34,648 bases of DNA, from NCBI RefSeq assembly GCF_000485595.1, contig NW_014577508.1, positions 43,974 through 78,621 of the forward strand, read 5' to 3'. Shown here piece after piece: positions 10,560-22,113 of the stretch (positions are counted from its first letter, which is position 1; every line of letters begins with the position of its first letter). The translations under genes were made by a program, and so were the position numbers. Below the pieces are notes generated by a model. The model worked only from the letters and a program-made list of their open reading frames with translations. It was not told where the DNA came from and searched no databases. Source of the DNA: Priapulus caudatus. Its lineage: Eukaryota; Priapulida; Priapulimorpha; Priapulimorphida; Priapulidae.

Positions 10560-13507
10560 AACGCACGCACGCACATACCATGCGCTGGTGCCGCGTCTTT
10601 GCACGAGATGCACACAGCAGCCGGAATGAGACCGAACACAGATTTCTTCTAACGAACGTCGTGAAAAAACGTTAATAGTTCTAACCTACCTTGGTCAGCC
10701 TTTGTTTCTACGGGCCGGTAGGTTGCAAACGATTAACTTATTAATTGGCCACCTTTTGGCCCGCTTGTGTTTTCTCGGGTGCGCCAAGAATTCTTCGTCA
10801 ATTATGAGATCTTCGCGCTATCGCCTCGCAGCTGTTTAATAGTTCCTACCGACGCGTGAAGGCAAGGCGTGATCAAACACGCTGCTCGCGTTCACAGCAG
10901 TCGAATTTTCATACTTATTCGCAGTTCGAAATTAACAAACGGCTCGTAAGAAAAAATACGTGTCGAGAAACAAACAACACAAAAACGCGGACAGAACAAC
11001 CGGACTACGAAAATAATACGCCGCAAAAATCAACAGGCAAACGATATTTTGCATATAGCCCGTCACGATATCTGATATTTGATTGTTCATACTCGCGCCG
11101 ACGGCCACCGCGAAATAGCCCAGGCAATGAACATTAACTACTGCCAACAGGCCACATGGCCAAACTCAATAACGCTGCAACGCTTTGCAGCGTCTTCATA
11201 TATAATAGCGTATTTCATATCTCAGCTTAATCGTTTAGCGTCATATACCATAACTAAGCGTAATCACATAGCAGTATTTGAGACATGGAACGTTTTCGAT
11301 CACTTAATTCGCCCCGAATGAAACTCCTCACGGTCCACCTCGGGGAGAAGGTCGCGCGCACTAACACGATGGCAGGCCGAGAGTGCGAGACACACGCGCA
11401 TTCGTGCTCACGATCTCACTCCTCCTTGAATCCGCCGTGAAATCTCGCGCGCGGGGATTCACGCTGCCGATGCTCTTACAGGCACGCGGCAAGCGTTTCA
11501 CGGGCATTCCCACAAAACGTGCGCTGCCTGCTTGACATAGTAAGATGAATGCTAGGGAACACATCCGAGCGCGCAAAGTCCAACTGGGGTTAGCACATAC
11601 TAGGGATAGTGTACAGAGATTTTGGGCGCAGAGCCACATGCGGAAGGATATGCTGCCTGTTTTTGCTGTGGAGAATTAGGTCGTTGTAAACAGCATTCTG
11701 TTAGTTCCATGTGCTGCGGAATTATGCGGAAGAACATTGTTCCATGTACAGGAAATTAGGGAGGCACATATTGTCTTGAATCATGTACGGGCATTTAGGC
11801 CAATAATATGTTTTTTCATGCTACGGAATTTATGGGAGAACGTTGTTTGTTCCATGCCGGAATAGTAGGAGGCGTACCGCCACCTTTACATGGAAACGTG
11901 GATGGAAGGAATTGTGCGCCTGTTTCAGTGTTATTATGATAATGCTAGGCCAGAAGATGTGATGCCTTTGTTTCATGTTATATAAAAAATGTAGGAAAAG
12001 CCAGCACTGTCTTTTCTCGTGTACAGTATGAATATTCCGTTATTGTGTTTGGTCACCGTTAGGGAAGAAAACGTTGTTGCGTTATGTACGCGATATTCAG
12101 AAAGAACTGGTCAGTAAGAAGAAAGAATAGAAGAATTGAATCAGACAGAAGAATATCAGTAATAACCTGGTTATTACGGGTTCACAAACTAGCATGAGAA
12201 TAAAGAAAAGAACGTTGACTGCTTTCTCCATGTAAGGATTTACGTGGAGGAAATTGTTGTTTGCGTTCATGCTAACAATACATTCAGAGCCGAGCAGATC
12301 GATCCACACGTTTCACGTCAAGGATATGGTGCATTTACACAGAGGGTTCATTGTGTAATTATTTTTCCCATTAGCACTAAGCATCGTCAGCGAGGAGATC
12401 TATATTTATAAAGTTCGTATAGCTGGCCGTCGTTGTGCGGTGTTGACGCGTATGATCTCGTTACACAGAACTGAACCGAGTATAGTTTCTGTCACAGACA
12501 ACATACATGGGCATATGTTGTTTCAGCGTATTGCTGTTTTTTTTTATGAATGGTAGCTGGCGTAGTTTACCAATTTACGTCTAACGCTTATGTCGTTACC
12601 AACGCCCCCCATACAGCGCACTGACAGACACGGAAATTTCTCCTCTCCTCCTAGTTGCCCTCATTGTAATCATTGCCGCCTAGATCATTAGCCACCCCAG
12701 AGCTGTCCATTAAATAAGCGATTATACTTTGCGTAGGCATAGGAGGTTAATCGACACAAATGTAACAGCGACCAGATAATATAAGGAAACCACGACGAAC
12801 ATGGCGCGCGTCGGCAGCGAGCACACGGTAACTTCTTCTCCCCCCCCCCTCCCGCCCGACGACGGTCGCCGGTCGGCGTTCGACGAACAGTCGGCAGAAT
12901 TTATGTCACGACCGGCCGACGACGACACAACGCGTAAACATGGCGCGATACAGCGCGCCGCCGCCGCCGCACCACCGCCGCGAACACGATCCGGTACGGC
13001 CCCGGCGTTTTTTTGCCCTTTTTAAGTACACGAAGACGAAGACACGGCGGCTTGCGCGGCCGTGGCCGCAACCCGACCCGCAATATCTGAGCGGGCTCGG
13101 CCCCGTTTTCAGCGGCCGGGGATAAACACGCCAGCGCGGTCACGCGGAAAAACTCCACGCGCACGAGTGACACCGACAGTTGCGCTCGCACGAGCCACGT
13201 CCGCCGCTTGCCTGCTGCTGCGGTGATGGTGCATGGTAGGGTCCTACTGTTTACTGATGCTGTTGCTACTGCTTTATATGCTGCCACGTCCGCCGCCGCC
13301 GCGTGCCTGCCTGACGTCCGCATACGACGCTGATGCTGCAGCCGTCCTCATCCGCGCGCCGCGTGCCTGCTGCCCCGCGGCACGATGCAGACAGCAGGCG
13401 CGGGCGTGCGTGCGTACGGATGTGTGCGTGCGTGCGTGCGGTGGTGCGTGCGTGCGGGCGTCTGCGTGCGGGCGTCTTTCGCTATCACGAGTTTCGCGGC
13501 ATGGACA
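10560..13507 (+). repeat. Large direct duplication, copy 1
   Basis: Aligns in order with about 16,211-19,380. Shared anchors include CAGCAGCCGGAATGAGA, AAGGCAAGGCGTGATCAAAC, TGTTCCATGTACAGGAAATT and TGCCCTCATTGTAATCATTG. The offset drifts from about 5,652 to 5,573 before the gap, so the copies differ by many small indels. Open frames at equivalent places (for example those starting MKARRDQTRCS in both) diverge by frameshift, so the block does not look protein-coding. No recognised gene. Confidence 0.85.
11690..11880 (+). repeat. Degenerate 33-36 bp minisatellite, copy 1
   Basis: Repeats of a unit like CATGTACGGGAATTAGG followed by GAAGAACATTGTT. This copy has extra bases breaking the units (for example CATGCTACGGAATTTATGGG). 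The equivalent block in copy 2 is at 17,325-17,480. Confidence 0.6.
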
Positions 13508-14963
13508 GCAAGCAGTTAGCAGCAGCAGCAGTTAAGTAATAGTAGCCCTGTAGCAGTAGCAGCAGACCCGCAAGTAGTAGCAAGCAACATCAGCAATAGC
13601 AGCAGCAATGAGCAGCAGCAGCAGCCAGCAGCCAGCAGCAGCAGCAGCTAGCAGCCAGCAGCAAGCAAATTAGCAGCAGTAGTAAGGCCGTAGCAGCAGT
13701 GTAGTAGCATAACGCAGCAATTATAGCGCAATAATAGCAGCAGCAGTACCAGCAGTTCGCGTAGAGCAGCCGTAGCAGCCAGCAGTACCAGCAGTCGTAG
13801 CAGCAGTAGCAGCAGCAGCAGTAGTAATAGTTGAGTGTAGTAAGCAGCAGGCACCCCGCTGCAGCAGCCCAGCAATAAGTTAGCCAGCGAGCAGTAGCAG
13901 TAGCGCAGCAGTAGCAGATACCAGCAGGTCGCTAGCAGCAGCAGCGCAGCAGCAGCAGCGCAGCAGCAGCAGCAGCAGCAGAAGTAGCCAGCAGCAGTAG
14001 CAGTTAGCTCAGTAGCAGTAGCCAGTAGCAGTAGCAGTAGCAGTAGCGAGTAGCAGTAGCTGCTAGCAGTAGCAGTAGCAGTAGCAGTAAGCTCAGTACG
14101 CAGTAAGCAGTAGCAGTACAGTAGCAGTAGCAGTAGAAAGTAGCAGCAGTCGTAGCCCAGCTAGTAAGCAGTAGCAGCCAGTAGCAGTGCAGCAAGCCAG
14201 TTAGTAGTACAGCAGTCGTAGCAGCTAGCAGTTAGCATGTGCAGTAGCAGTAGCAGTAGCAGTAGCAGTATCAGTAGCAGTAGCAGTAGCATAGCAGTAG
14301 GCAGCTAGCGTGCAGTTAGCAGTAGCAGCATTCGTAGCAGCCAGTAGCAGTAGCAGCAGTAGCCAGTAGCAGGTAGAGTAGCAGATAGCAGTAGCAGTAG
14401 CAGTTAGCAGTAGCAGTAGGCAGTAGCCAGTATAGTAGTAGCCAGTGAGCAGTTAGCAGTATAGCTAGCAGTAGCAGTAGCAGTAAGCAGTAGCAGCAGT
14501 CGTAGCAGCAGTAGCAGTAGCAGCAGTAGCAGTAGCCAGCAGCAGGTAGTAGTACCAGCCGTCGTAGCAGTAGCAGTAGCAGTAGCAGTAGCAGTAGCAG
14601 TAGCAGTGGCAGTAGCAGTAGAGCTCTAGCAAGTAGCAGTAGCAGTAGCAGTAGCAGTAGCAGCAGTCGTCAGCAGCAGTTAGCAGTGCAGCAGTAGCAG
14701 TAGCAGTAAGCAGTAGCATAGGCAGTTAGCAGTAGCAGTAGCAGTTAGCTAAGCTAGCAGTAGCCAGCTAGCAGCAGTCGTAGCACAGTAGCAGTAAGCA
14801 GCAGTTAATGCAGTAGCCAGTAGCGTAAGAGTAGGCGTAGCAGTAGCCCAGTAGCAGCAGCAGTAGCAGTAGCAGTAGCAGCAGTAGCAGTAGCAGGAGC
14901 AGCCGCAGCAGCAGTAGCAGCAGTAGCAGTAGCAGCAGCAGTAGCAGTAGCAGCAGCAGCAGC
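13508..14963 (+). repeat. CAG/TAG satellite array, about 1.46 kb
   Basis: Dominated by the hexamer GTAGCA/CAGTAG with stretches of plain CAG. All frames give low-complexity strings: Ser-Ser, Ala-Val or Gln-stop on the plus strand, Leu-Leu, Thr-Ala or Tyr-Cys on the minus strand. The minus-strand open frames of Tyr-Cys or Leu type are therefore not genes. Many one-base slips break the period. Confidence 0.93.
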
Positions 14964-15072
14964 GGGCGCGCACGCGAGCGCCATCAATCAGACGGCCGCC
15001 ACCCAGTGAAGGCCGCGTGCACGCCGCTGCTGGAATTTACACGTAGTCAGCTATGGCGCGAGGTGACATCAC
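14964..15072 (+). other. Short spacer between satellite and purine tract
   Basis: Nothing recognised. Confidence 0.4.
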
Positions 15073-15295
15073 GGAGTGGGAGTAGAGAGGGAGGAAGAGG
15101 AAGAGAAGGGGGAGGATGAGGAAGAGGAGGAAGAGGAAGAGGAGGATGAGAAGGAGGGGGTGAGGAAGCAGCGGAAGAGTAGGATAAGAGGAGGAGTAAA
15201 AGTAGGTGGTGGGGGCAAATAAAGAAAATGAGGGACGGGGGAGGAGGAAGTGCAGAAGGGGGCAAGCGACGGGTACGAAGAAGGGAGGGGGGAGC
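15073..15295 (+). repeat. (GGA/GAA)n purine tract
   Basis: AGG, GAA and GAGG words on the plus strand; the minus Leu/Pro/Ser frames come from it. Confidence 0.9.
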
Positions 15296-16210
15296 TGATG
15301 ACGAGGGAAGTTCTTGCATGCTGCTTGAACCGACAGCAGTTTAACCTCGCACCTTGACAATTGTTGCTTGATCATGAATGACTGGCACGAGCAGAGTTAA
15401 CTAGTTAAGCTTTTCCTTTCATAGCGCCGAGTAAAACCGCGCGAAGAACCATGACCTTTAACAATACCGATAAACATCTCTCGACATGCCACTCTTGAGC
15501 ACCGCAAAACCCAGTCGGCACAATTCCCCGCAAATATGCATATGAAATTACCGCCATTCAGGCACAATTACCGATACTGTTACACCGACTGAAGGGTCTG
15601 GCGAGTGCCAACAGCAGTAACAGAACCGAGCCGTGGTGAAATGTAGCGGAGAGCACGAAGTCTCGATTGCAGCCGGAGTTACTTTTTGTGTAAAAGATTT
15701 ATTCCTCTTCGACCGTGACAACGGTTTCAACAGGGCGCTAGCAGAAAGCGCAGCACGCAGGAAGATATCGCAAGATCAGTATTTCGCTCCGTGAAAACCA
15801 GAGAGATTGCTATCAGACAATACGCAGACGCTTGAGGTTAAATATTTGTTTAAATAATGGGGGTTGGCACTGCGACGACATATCATCTTTAATCGCGCAC
15901 TCTCCTGAATCTACACATCACAAATTTGTGCCGCTCTTCCCATTGTCAATCACTTATTTAATTTCCTTTCTCTAGAAGTTGCCACACTTCATCAACCCAT
16001 GCTCCCTCAATCCCAACTCTTTATGTTACTATTCCATTCTCCTTCTCTTACCTTTCTTATCTCTGATCAATACGTCTCTACAATGCCTCTATTTATACAT
16101 TACTGTTCCATTCTCCTCCACCTACACCTCTAATTAATATTCCACACATCCTTACTATGCCAATCCATAATCGTCAATCTAGGTTCCTAACTTACACAGT
16201 TACACTTGTT
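15296..16210 (+). other. Unannotated sequence between the duplicated blocks
   Basis: Present once only. AT-rich with a pyrimidine-rich part (about 15,960-16,140). The short minus open frame near 15,548-15,730 has no recognisable domain. Confidence 0.45.
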
Positions 16211-17324
16211 TACGCACGCACGCACGCACGCACGCACATACATGCCGGCTGTGCGCGTGCTGCCACGAGTGCAACAGCAGCCGGAATGAGAACCGAACAC
16301 AGATTTTTCTAACGAACGTGTGAAAAAACGTAATAGTTTAACCTACTTGGTCAGCCTTTAGTTTCTACGGGCGGTAGTTGCAAACGATTAACTTATTATT
16401 GCACCTTTCTGCCCGCGTTGTTTTTCTCGGGTGCGCAAGAATATTTCTCGTCAATATTGAGATCTTCGCGCTTGCCTCGCAGCTGTTAATAGGTCCTACG
16501 CAGACGCGTGAAGGCAAGGCGTGATCAAACACGCTGCTCGGTCCAACAGCAGTCGATTTTCATAGTTATCGCAGTCGAAATTAACAAACCGGCTCGAAGA
16601 AAAAATACGTTCGAGAAACAAACAACACAAAAACGCGGACAGAAACAACACGACTACGAAAATAAACGCGCAAAAATCAACACGGCAAACGATATTTTGA
16701 TATAGGTCCACGATATCTGATATTTGAATTGTATACTCGCGCCGACGGGCACCGGGAAATGCCCAGGCAATTAACTTAACCTACTGCAACAGGCCAACAT
16801 GGCAAACCTCAATAACGCTGCAACGTTGCAGCGTCTTCATATATAACTAAGCGTAATCATATCTTCAGCTTAATCGTTATAGCGTCATCATACATAACTA
16901 AGCGTAATCACATAGAGCTATTTGCAGACTGGAACGTTTCGATCATTAATTACGCCCCGAAATGAAACTCCTCACGGTCCACCCTCGGGGAGAAAGTTCG
17001 CCGCGCACATAACACTAGGCAGGCGAGAGTGCGAGACCACACGCGCATCGTGCTCACGTCTCACTCTCTCTGAATCCGCGTGAAATCCCGCGCGCGGGGA
17101 TTCACGTGCCGATGCTCTACAGGCACGGAAGCGTTCACGGGGCATTCCCGCACAAAACCGCTGCTGCTGCTTGACATAGTAAAGATGAATGCTAGCGGAA
17201 AATCCGAGCAGCGAAAGTCCAACTGGGGTAGCACATACTAGGATAGTGTACACGAGATTTGGGGCAGAGCACATGGGAAGGATATGCTGCCTGTTTTGCG
17301 TGGGAGAATTAGGGTAAACAGCAT

Positions 17325-17480
17325 ACTGTTAGTTCCATGTGCGGGAATTAGGGAAGAACATTGTTCCATGTACAGGAAATTAGGGAGGCACATATTGTTT
17401 GAATCATGTACGGGATTTAGGCAAGAATATGTTTTTTCATGTACGGGAATTAGGGAAGAACGTTGTTTGTTCCATGCCCG
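17325..17480 (+). repeat. 33-36 bp minisatellite, copy 2
   Basis: Four to five units based on CATGTACGGGAATTAGG followed by GAAGAACGTTGTT, with CATG spaced about 33-36 bases apart. In one plus frame it reads as repeating IREEHC / FRQEYVF / IREERCLF blocks because the unit is near a multiple of three. I regard that frame as a by-product since copy 1 does not keep it. Confidence 0.65.
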
Positions 17481-18221
17481 GGAATAGTAGAGCGTACCGC
17501 ACCTTTACATGGAAACGTAGGAAGGAATTGTGGCCTGTTTCATGTTATTATGATAATGTAGCCAGAAGATGTAGCTTGTTTCATGTTTATATAAAAATGT
17601 AGGAAAAGCACACTGTCTTTCTCGTGTACATGTATGAATATCCCGTATTGTGTTTGTCACGTTAGGGAAGAAAACGTTGCTTGCGTTATGTACGGGATAT
17701 CAGAAAGAACTGGTCAGTAAGAAGAAAGAATAGAAGAAAGAATCAGACAGAAAGAATATCAGTAATAACCTGGTTATTACCGGTTTCACAAACTACGCAT
17801 GAGAATAAAGAAAAGAACGTGCTGCTTTCTCCATGTAAGGGGATTAGTGAGGAAAATGTTGTTTGCGTCATGTACAATACATGCAAGAGCGAGGCAAGAT
17901 CGATCCACACGTTTCACGTCAAGGAATATGGTGCATTAACCACATACGTGTTAATTGTGTAATTATTTTCCATTAGCACGAAGCATGTCAGCGAGGAGAT
18001 CTATATTATAAGTTCGTATAGGGCCGTCGTTGTGCGTGTGACGCGTATGATCTCAGTTACACAGAACTGAACCGAGTATAGTTTCTGTCACAGACAAATA
18101 CATGGCTATGTTGTTCAGGTTTGGTGTTTTTTTTTAGAATGGTAGCGGGTAGTTTACCAATTTACGTCTAACGCTATATGTCGTTACCCTACACGCACTG
18201 ACAGGGGAAATTTCTCCTCTC

Positions 18222-18614
18222 NNNNNNNNNNNNNNNNNNNNNNNNNNNNNNNNNNNNNNNNNNNNNNNNNNNNNNNNNNNNNNNNNNNNNNNNNNNNNNN
18301 NNNNNNNNNNNNNNNNNNNNNNNNNNNNNNNNNNNNNNNNNNNNNNNNNNNNNNNNNNNNNNNNNNNNNNNNNNNNNNNNNNNNNNNNNNNNNNNNNNNN
18401 NNNNNNNNNNNNNNNNNNNNNNNNNNNNNNNNNNNNNNNNNNNNNNNNNNNNNNNNNNNNNNNNNNNNNNNNNNNNNNNNNNNNNNNNNNNNNNNNNNNN
18501 NNNNNNNNNNNNNNNNNNNNNNNNNNNNNNNNNNNNNNNNNNNNNNNNNNNNNNNNNNNNNNNNNNNNNNNNNNNNNNNNNNNNNNNNNNNNNNNNNNNN
18601 NNNNNNNNNNNNNN
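18222..18614. other. Assembly gap (393 N)
   Basis: Run of N inside duplication copy 2. The left flank ends TTTCTCCTCTC and the right flank begins CTCCTAAGTTGCCC. In copy 1 (about 12,638-12,660) the same two sequences are directly adjacent, so the gap probably holds no missing sequence. The open frame spanning it is meaningless. Confidence 0.98.
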
Positions 18615-19379
18615 CTCCTAAGTTGCCCTCATTGTAATCATTGCCGCCGTAGATCATTATGCCACCCAAGAGCTGTCCATTAATAGCTACTTGCTAAGAT
18701 AGAGCTAATCGAACAAATGTAAACAGACAGCATAATATAAGATAACACGAACGACATGCGCGTCGGCCAGCGACACACCAGTAACTTCTTTCCCCCCCCC
18801 TCCCGCCGACGATCGGTCCGCCGCGACGTTCGACGAACGTCGGCCAGATTATGCGACGCGACGACGACAAACGAGAATAACATCGCCCCGATACAGCGCG
18901 CGCCGCCCGCCACCACCGCCGCGAACCGATCCTGACGCCCGGGTTTTTGCCTTTTTAAAGTATCACGGAAACGAGACACGCGGCGGGCGCGCGCGTGCCG
19001 CCAACCCGACGCAATCGAGGCGCTCGCGTTTTTCAGCTGCCGATAAAACACGCAGCGCGCTCACGCGAAAACTCCACGCCGCACCAGACACCACAAGTGC
19101 GTCGCACGGCCACTTCCCCGCTGCTGCTGCTGTGTCGTGATGTTCCTACGTTACTGCTGCTGTTCTACTGCTTATGCTGCCCGTCCGCCCCGCCCGGCTG
19201 CTGCTGACTTCCCGACTACGATCGTGAATGACCTGCACGCCCTCATCCCGCACGCCGCCGTCCTCTCCTCCGCGCACGATGCAGACAGCAGGCGCCGAGC
19301 GTGCAGTGTACGTGGGTCGATGTGCCCGTTGCGCTCGTGCGTGGTGCGTGCGTCGCGGCGTCTTCGCTTCACGAGTTTG

Positions 19380-19880
19380 CAGCATCACGCAGCCAGTAGC
19401 GCAGAGCGTTCAATAGTAGCTTAGCAGTAGTCACAACGCCCAGTAGTAGTAGCAGCACAACATCCAGACAATACAAGCACAATAGCAAGCAGCCAGCACG
19501 GCAGCCAGCCAGCAGCAGCAGCACAGCAAGCAGCCACAATAGCAAGCAGTAGTAGCACTCAGCAGCAAAGTAGTAGCATAAACACAGCAATCTATAGCAG
19601 CTTCAAGTAGCCATCAGCAGTACGCGTCGTAGCAGCCGTAGCAGCAGCCAGTACAGCAGTCGTAACAACAGTCAGCGCAGCAGCTATATAATATTATAGT
19701 TGACACAAGCAGCAGCAGCATCCATATAGCAGCACGTAGCAGTAGCAGAGCAGTGCATACACGCAGTCCGTACAGCACAGCAACAGCCAGCGCAGCAGCA
19801 GCACAGCAGCCAGCAGCAGCACACAAGTACAGCAGCCAGTAGCCAGTAGCGATATAAAGTGCATCAGCAGCACGTAGAGT
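19380..19880 (+). repeat. CAG/TAG satellite array, shorter copy
   Basis: Counterpart of 13,508-14,963 at the end of duplication copy 2, about one third as long and more degenerate (AGCAGCA, CAGTAGC and CCAGC mixtures). The minus-strand open frames here are by-products. Confidence 0.85.

Positions 19881-19884
<4 letters not shown>

Positions 19885-19966
<82 letters not shown>
19885..19966 (+). repeat. (CT)n followed by (AT)n
   Basis: Pure CT at 19,885-19,946 running directly into AT at 19,947-19,966. Confidence 0.98.
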
Positions 19967-21679
19967 CCCACAATGTCATCATTGATGAGCGAGCAGCCAC
20001 GACCCTGGATGTTATTCCGAATTCAGTGTAAACTGTGACACAAACAGCAAACTATGTGAACATAGATTCTCGTCACTGTATTGTTTGGGCTCTTCTGCCA
20101 TTAGTATATATATACGTATATATATATATATATATATATTCATAGCACTTCAAGTACTGCTGCCAGCTATTATCACGTGCTTCTCATCACCTAGTATTAT
20201 AATTTTGCAGTGTCTGTGTTTTCTGTTTCAATGATTTTTGCACTAATGTAATGTAATAAAGCATATGCCAAAATCTTGGCAAAGTGTGAGGCTTACATGC
20301 GGTTACGGCATCTGACTTTACCATCAGCATTAACCGAACGGAGCCCGACGACTAAACAGAAGGGGTTTCCAGCAAGTCAACACCAACATATGGTCACCAA
20401 CTTGATAGGCAGAACTAGCACATTTTCCATCAACGGCAGCTGCAATTTGTCATTGTCGTTTTCACTCGATTCCGCCTGTCAAAAAACTGTCGACCAAGTG
20501 CTGAAAAAAATGGAACTGATATTTTGTCCTGATGGTAATAATTGCAACAAGCGTGCTCAGCTCACGAGTAGACACGGCAGCTGGCATGACATCTGATTGG
20601 GCTATTATAGCATAGTGGTGACATCTGGTGTAGGAATATAGCTATTAACTAATGAAAAAATATTTTATATTGGATTTATCAACTATTTATAACATAAAAA
20701 AATTCAATATTATACTGTGTGAGAAGTATAGTACCCAGTCAGGCACCCAGTAAGAGCTGCAACCACGGAATGCAGCTCATTTATTCATTAGGCTTTTAAT
20801 CGACTTTCAAACTATTGTTTTGCGAGCCACAAAAAAACATAACTCCCTCAGTCAGCGTGGGGTAGACCGTCCATACCTTTTAGCCCATCTACCTCGCATC
20901 ATCTTCATGCGTAAAAAAAAAGAAGTTAATAATTGACGGAAAAAAACTAACGAAACCTCATCGCAGTATAACGGTCAGATGACTACGTATTACTGCACGG
21001 TGGCGCCACCCAGTGTGCTTTCCCGGGGGAATTTTGTTAATTTATTTTGGCATCGTAGTAAATGGGACAGCGCTGTAAAAACTGAGGTTATTAGAGCTTA
21101 CATGGCTGTAGAAGGACTGCGCGATACTTTCCTGCGCTACATTATTTAAAACCAATTTCTATTACAAAGCGAGCATCCCTCTCATATCTCAGCAGGTCTC
21201 AACTTTCCAGATTTCCATCTATCAATGCACATCCAGAACATCTTAGGTAGGATAATTCACCGAACACTTCTCTGCACAAAGACAGCGGTTCCCAGGATGC
21301 TAACCCACCTTATTACCTTAATCGCTAAGTTAATAACTGAATGGAATCAAGTGACGAGCCGATCAAACCCTAATATGGCCCTACAGTGGACCTGCATCCT
21401 GCATAAATGGTCCATGCCTCTGTCCACATGCCCACCTCCTTCAACATCGTGTTGTAAACTCGCAACAGATCCTCGTCGATTTAAAACCAAGAACTAAAAT
21501 AAGATAATCTACATCCGCTAGTACGTGCGACTATACGTTGCTATAATTTTTCCATATTCCGCATGTTTAAGCAATGACTTCGAAATCAGTCCTTTTCTAT
21601 CATGCGGTGTCAACTCGCAACAGCTCCTCGTAGATTTAAGACAACGCCAAAAACAGCGGCATTAAACACAACGGAGAGC
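19967..21679 (+). other. Intergenic or intron sequence, no exon found
   Basis: This is where the next TM9SF1 exon would be expected if the downstream intron were of ordinary size, but no minus-strand segment resembles transmembrane segments 8-9. A (TA)n run lies at 20,104-20,140. A plus open frame at 20,276-20,596 (106 codons) shows no known domain. A 29-bp direct repeat starting AACTCGCAACAG occurs at 21,457 and 21,612. Confidence 0.5.
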
Positions 21680-21855
21680 AGGGTATTAGCCAGGAATGAG
21701 TATTGTGGGAGTGCAAAAAAAATATTTGGGAGTGCAATTTTTTTGTATTGTGTGTCTTTAGATCAATATTTTAGGCCGTGCTACACATTTTTGGCCGTGC
21801 AGTTTCAAAACTGACCGTGCAAATCACGGCTGCACGACTCGCTGGCTAATACGGA
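21680..21855. mobile_element. Possible small TIR element
   Basis: GTATTAGCCAG at about 21,683 and its inverse CTGGCTAATAC near 21,841-21,851 enclose about 170 bp. The interior repeats GGGAGTGCAA twice and CCGTGC about three times, a layout like that of the hAT-like MITE here. No clean target duplication was found. It lies just past the last TM9SF1 exon found. Confidence 0.4.
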
Positions 21856-21921
21856 AAAGGAAAAAAAGACACGGGGAATCGCCTACTCTCGTCGCTACCT
21901 CAACCGATGCACATGACTCAC

Positions 21922-22113
21922 CCGGCACTAAAGATGGACCTCCACCACCAGCGGTAGTCCTCCGTCGACAGCTGGAAGTAGGTGAGCGCGATCGAGACGC
22001 ACATCGTGACGCTGATGAGGATGCCGAAGACGACGAACAGGACTCCGTACAACGTGTACTGCTCGCGACCCCACACCGTCGCGAAGATGTAGTACAGCTC
22101 CACCGAGATGGCA
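21922..22113 (-). CDS. TM9SF1: TM9SF1 exon (last found): segments 6-7
   Basis: A 192-base exon, phase 2 at both ends, acceptor CACACAG and donor GTGAGT. It encodes [20 protein letters not shown], a long hydrophobic helix and [15 protein letters not shown], nearly identical in type to animal TM9SF1. The acceptor's polypyrimidine stretch is poor, and a minisatellite lies about 40 bases upstream. The clear donor shows that another exon must follow at lower coordinates; none was found down to position 1. Confidence 0.95.

Larger units (their letters stand above)
16211..19380 (+). repeat. Large direct duplication, copy 2 (contains N gap)
   Basis: Second copy of 10,560-13,507, starting in an ACGC array and running to the CAG-type satellite that also follows copy 1. 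It is interrupted by the N run at 18,222-18,614. In the minisatellite part this copy is cleaner (several near-identical units), while elsewhere copy 1 reads cleaner, so neither is simply the master. No recognised gene. Confidence 0.85.

Noticed and set aside
10856-11137. Open frame starting MKARRDQTRCS, repeated at 16,508-16,705
   Set aside because: The two copies keep the start but diverge by frameshift, so the frame is not conserved as protein.
13648-14987. Poly-Leu and Tyr-Cys minus open frames that look like membrane or toxin-like peptides
   Set aside because: Direct translation of the CTGCTA hexamer in different frames.
18184-18669. Open frame across the N run
   Set aside because: Frame exists only because N blocks stop detection.
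20276-20596. 106-codon plus open frame
   Set aside because: No recognised domain, no supporting splice or neighbour evidence; length is compatible with chance in this region.
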